From: an uncultured Bryobacteraceae bacterium
Lineage (GTDB): Bacteria > Acidobacteriota > Terriglobia > Bryobacterales > Bryobacteraceae
Reading direction: 5' to 3'
NCBI GenBank assembly: GCA_938027685.1
Contig: CALJAM010000007.1
Coordinates: 26,131-90,130 of the forward strand
Length of the DNA: 64,000 nucleotides
The translations under genes were made by a program, and so were the position numbers. Positions 62,622 to 64,000 of this stretch are shown here, piece by piece (positions within the stretch are counted from its first letter, which is position 1; every line of letters starts with the position of its first letter). The notes beneath the pieces were generated by a model that was given only the letters and a program-made list of their open reading frames with translations, was not told the origin of the DNA and searched no databases.

Positions 62622-63077
62622 CTATTTGATTTCGGGGCTGGAGGCCGTGGCCGGCTCGGGCCCGAAATTGTTCCGAATGACCAGAGTCTGGTCGGAGTAG
62701 AACGTACGGCTGCCGCTGGTGTTGAACTGGACGGGTTCCGCCTGGATGACGTAGCCGGTGGGCGTAGCCTGAAGCGTGAACCGATAGCCACCCTTTTCTC
62801 CTGAGGCCAAATCGCCGGGAATCAGATCGGCGGCCTGCGGGCCGGGATTACCCGAGGTGGGAGGGCCCAGCTCGGCCAGGGAGGCGGCGTACCGCCCGAA
62901 CTGCGAATAGTACTGCGCCTGTGCGGTGTGCAGCGTCTTGATGTGCTGGATGGCGGCCATCTCCTGCGAGTACATGCGGGTCCTGCCCAGCTTCGGAGCT
63001 GCGATCATCGCGATGATCAGGATGATCGAGATGACGATGAGCAGCTCGATCAGAGAGAAGCCGCGGCGCGATCTCAT
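62622..63077 (-). CDS. Type II secretion/type IV pilin-like pseudopilin
   Basis: A 151-aa protein with a prepilin leader and processing site MRSRRG|FSLIELL; the N-methylated Phe and Glu5 are present. The 25-residue hydrophobic helix follows ('IVISIILIIAMIAAP') and then a short globular domain with an Ala/Gln-rich helix. It resembles GspG/pilin-type subunits in solitary position, outside any pil or gsp cluster. A GAGGCT/AGGAGG-like Shine-Dalgarno precedes the ATG. Confidence 0.88.
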   Translation of the reverse strand: MRSRRGFSLIELLIVISIILIIAMIAAPKLGRTRMYSQEMAAIQHIKTLHTAQAQYYSQFGRYAASLAELGPPTSGNPGPQAADLIPGDLASGEKGGYRFTLQATPTGYVIQAEPVQFNTSGSRTFYSDQTLVIRNNFGPEPATASSPEIK

Positions 63078-63285
63078 GCGAGCCTCCTGAGGCGATGCTA
63101 CGGTGCCTCACCGGCTATTATGAATGACGCAACAGGGTGTTGGAGCGTTGGCGTGATTCTTGCCCACCGGCACTCGCGCTCTGGAGCCGGGGCGCACTGC
63201 CGCGCCTCGCAGGCGCCGTGAGCCGGGGCGCCCGCTTGGCGGCCCGCCCCTTTTGCGCTGCACGCGACCAGCCCGGCTTTACCAG

Positions 63286-63828
63286 CTAACGCTCGTACAC
63301 GGGCACAGCGACGGGCCGAGCCGTCAACATCCGCAACTGCTCGCGCATACGCTCGAGCGCCGCGACCAGCCCGTGGACGCGCACCGTTCCCAGCCCCAGC
63401 GTCTGCAAGGCCAACTGAGCGTGTACACCTGCGAGCGCCAACTGGAAACTCAGCCGCTGCCTGAACAGCGCCAGCGCCAGGTCCGAGCGATCGTGCTCGG
63501 CAGTGAGCAACAAAAGTTTAGTCGCCTTGTAAAAGCGGTCAAAATCCCGGGCCAGACAGCGCAGGTACTTGCGGAGGATACGGCGGCGTTCGACCTGAAG
63601 CCTGCGGGCCAGTGCAGGGGTGAAGCCCGGTTGCGCGGCCAGGAATTCGTAGTCTTCGGGGGCGAACAACCGCTCCATCGGCCGGTACTTCTCCAGCGAG
63701 AAGTTGGCCCACCAATCCGCCTCAGGCAACGGATCGCGGCCGGGCGACGCCAGCTTGCGGAACAGCAACACAAAAGCGACCGCGATCAGAACCAGCAAGA
63801 CCGCAGCCGCCGCGACAGCTGTGCTCAT
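63286..63828 (-). CDS. Single-span membrane protein of unknown function
   Basis: A 180-aa protein. One N-terminal membrane helix (residues about 5-24) precedes a helical cytoplasmic or periplasmic body rich in Arg and Leu ('ALARRLQVERRRILRKYLRCLARDFDRFYKATKLLLL'). No family recognised. An AGGGAGG Shine-Dalgarno lies about 7 nt before the ATG. The 208-bp gap between it and the pseudopilin (63078-63285) holds GC-rich inverted stretches but nothing I can identify. Confidence 0.72.
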   Translation of the reverse strand: MSTAVAAAAVLLVLIAVAFVLLFRKLASPGRDPLPEADWWANFSLEKYRPMERLFAPEDYEFLAAQPGFTPALARRLQVERRRILRKYLRCLARDFDRFYKATKLLLLTAEHDRSDLALALFRQRLSFQLALAGVHAQLALQTLGLGTVRVHGLVAALERMREQLRMLTARPVAVPVYER

Positions 63829-63883
63829 GAGCCTGCCTCCCTCTTCTCCCGCTCGTATAATTGCCGTATGAAAACGATGGCCC

Positions 63884-64000
63884 TCATTTTCTTATCGAAC
63901 GAAGCAGCACTCCGTTGAGTGCGTCGAGTCGCGCCAGCATCTGCTCTTCGGCCTCAGGCGACCACTGCGGCCTGTGTCGCACGATGACGTGCTCCCCCTC
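63884..64000 (-). CDS. 3' end of an unidentified gene, truncated by window edge
   Basis: The last 38 codons and TGA stop of a minus-strand frame: the visible C-terminus is 'HVIVRHRPQWSPEAEEQML' followed by a short Leu/Arg-rich helical tail ending RSIRK. The composition is typical of a real protein, but no family can be named. It lies 55 bp upstream of the single-span membrane protein on the same strand. Confidence 0.5.
   Translation of the reverse strand, partial: EGEHVIVRHRPQWSPEAEEQMLARLDALNGVLLRSIRK

Noticed and set aside
63078..63285. Possible tRNA or terminator in a GC-rich gap
   Set aside because: No T-loop-like GGTTCGANTCC or clover-leaf, and the hairpins are imperfect.
63856..63919. 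TATAAT (63856-63861) ending 6 nt before an ATG that opens a 16-codon plus-strand frame
   Set aside because: It fits the leaderless pattern, but the frame is tiny and overlaps the end of the minus-strand gene at 63884-64000. The AT-rich box more likely serves the minus-strand membrane-protein gene.

Overview
The window is GC-rich, densely packed bacterial DNA. It most resembles an Acidobacteriota chromosome of the Bryobacterales/Solibacter type. That placement is inferred from gene content: secreted (often Tat-type) Gfo/Idh oxidoreductase, sulfatase, ceramidase-like and glycoside hydrolase proteins; an MlrC/M81 protein; a PEP-CTERM protein; an NtrYX pair; a CcmABCD cluster led by a zinc-ribbon protein; and a Bacillus-type SdhCAB. 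No rRNA, tRNA, CRISPR array, insertion sequence or prophage was seen.

Layout. 1-4845: cytochrome c maturation cluster (zinc-ribbon protein, membrane-anchored regulatory-like protein, ccmA, ccmB, ccmC, a 53-aa ccmD) ending in a mannonate-dehydratase-like enolase-superfamily enzyme. 5035-9209 (minus): unknown secreted protein coupled to an M81 metallopeptidase, then cobalamin adenosyltransferase and accD. 9328-12709: sdhCAB. 12778-15977: NtrY/NtrX-like two-component pair. 15999-20123: a 1374-aa secreted GH42-like protein. 20157-22426: glmS and yjbQ. 22432-26632 (minus): membrane dipeptidase and a large secreted glycosidase-like protein. 26732-33351: tetR, membrane-fusion lipoprotein, and an RND pump fused in frame to a TolC-type outer-membrane factor. 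33385-35960: molybdopterin oxidoreductase and lipoprotein. 35926-39528: divergent pair of GT-C-like membrane proteins. 39529-40356: structured non-coding stretch, a TTGACA promoter, a DksA/TraR zinc-finger protein and a strong terminator. 40356-41586 (minus): pgeF and an orphan nuoB. 41668-45511: four-gene operon of a PrpB-like lyase, LeuC/LeuD-like hydratase subunits and an isocitrate-dehydrogenase-like enzyme. 45526-55882: small unknowns, Gfo/Idh, BON, ceramidase-like, glycine-zipper, heparinase-like, sulfatase and D-aminopeptidase genes. 55879-64000: PEP-CTERM protein, a TPR/coiled-coil operon, uvrA, a small protein, a beta-barrel candidate, a pseudopilin and two partial or unknown genes.

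Together the genes describe an aerobic respiring heterotroph (SDH, Nuo, c-type cytochromes) that exports many polymer- and glycan-processing enzymes. The most interesting points are the RND-TolC single polypeptide, which carries an internal signal peptide and a possible internal start; the many genes whose -10 hexamer ends only 6-12 nt before the start codon, implying leaderless transcripts; the uncharacterised lyase/hydratase/dehydrogenase operon; and the structured region upstream of the DksA-like gene. All functional calls rest on reading motifs by eye; no database search was run.
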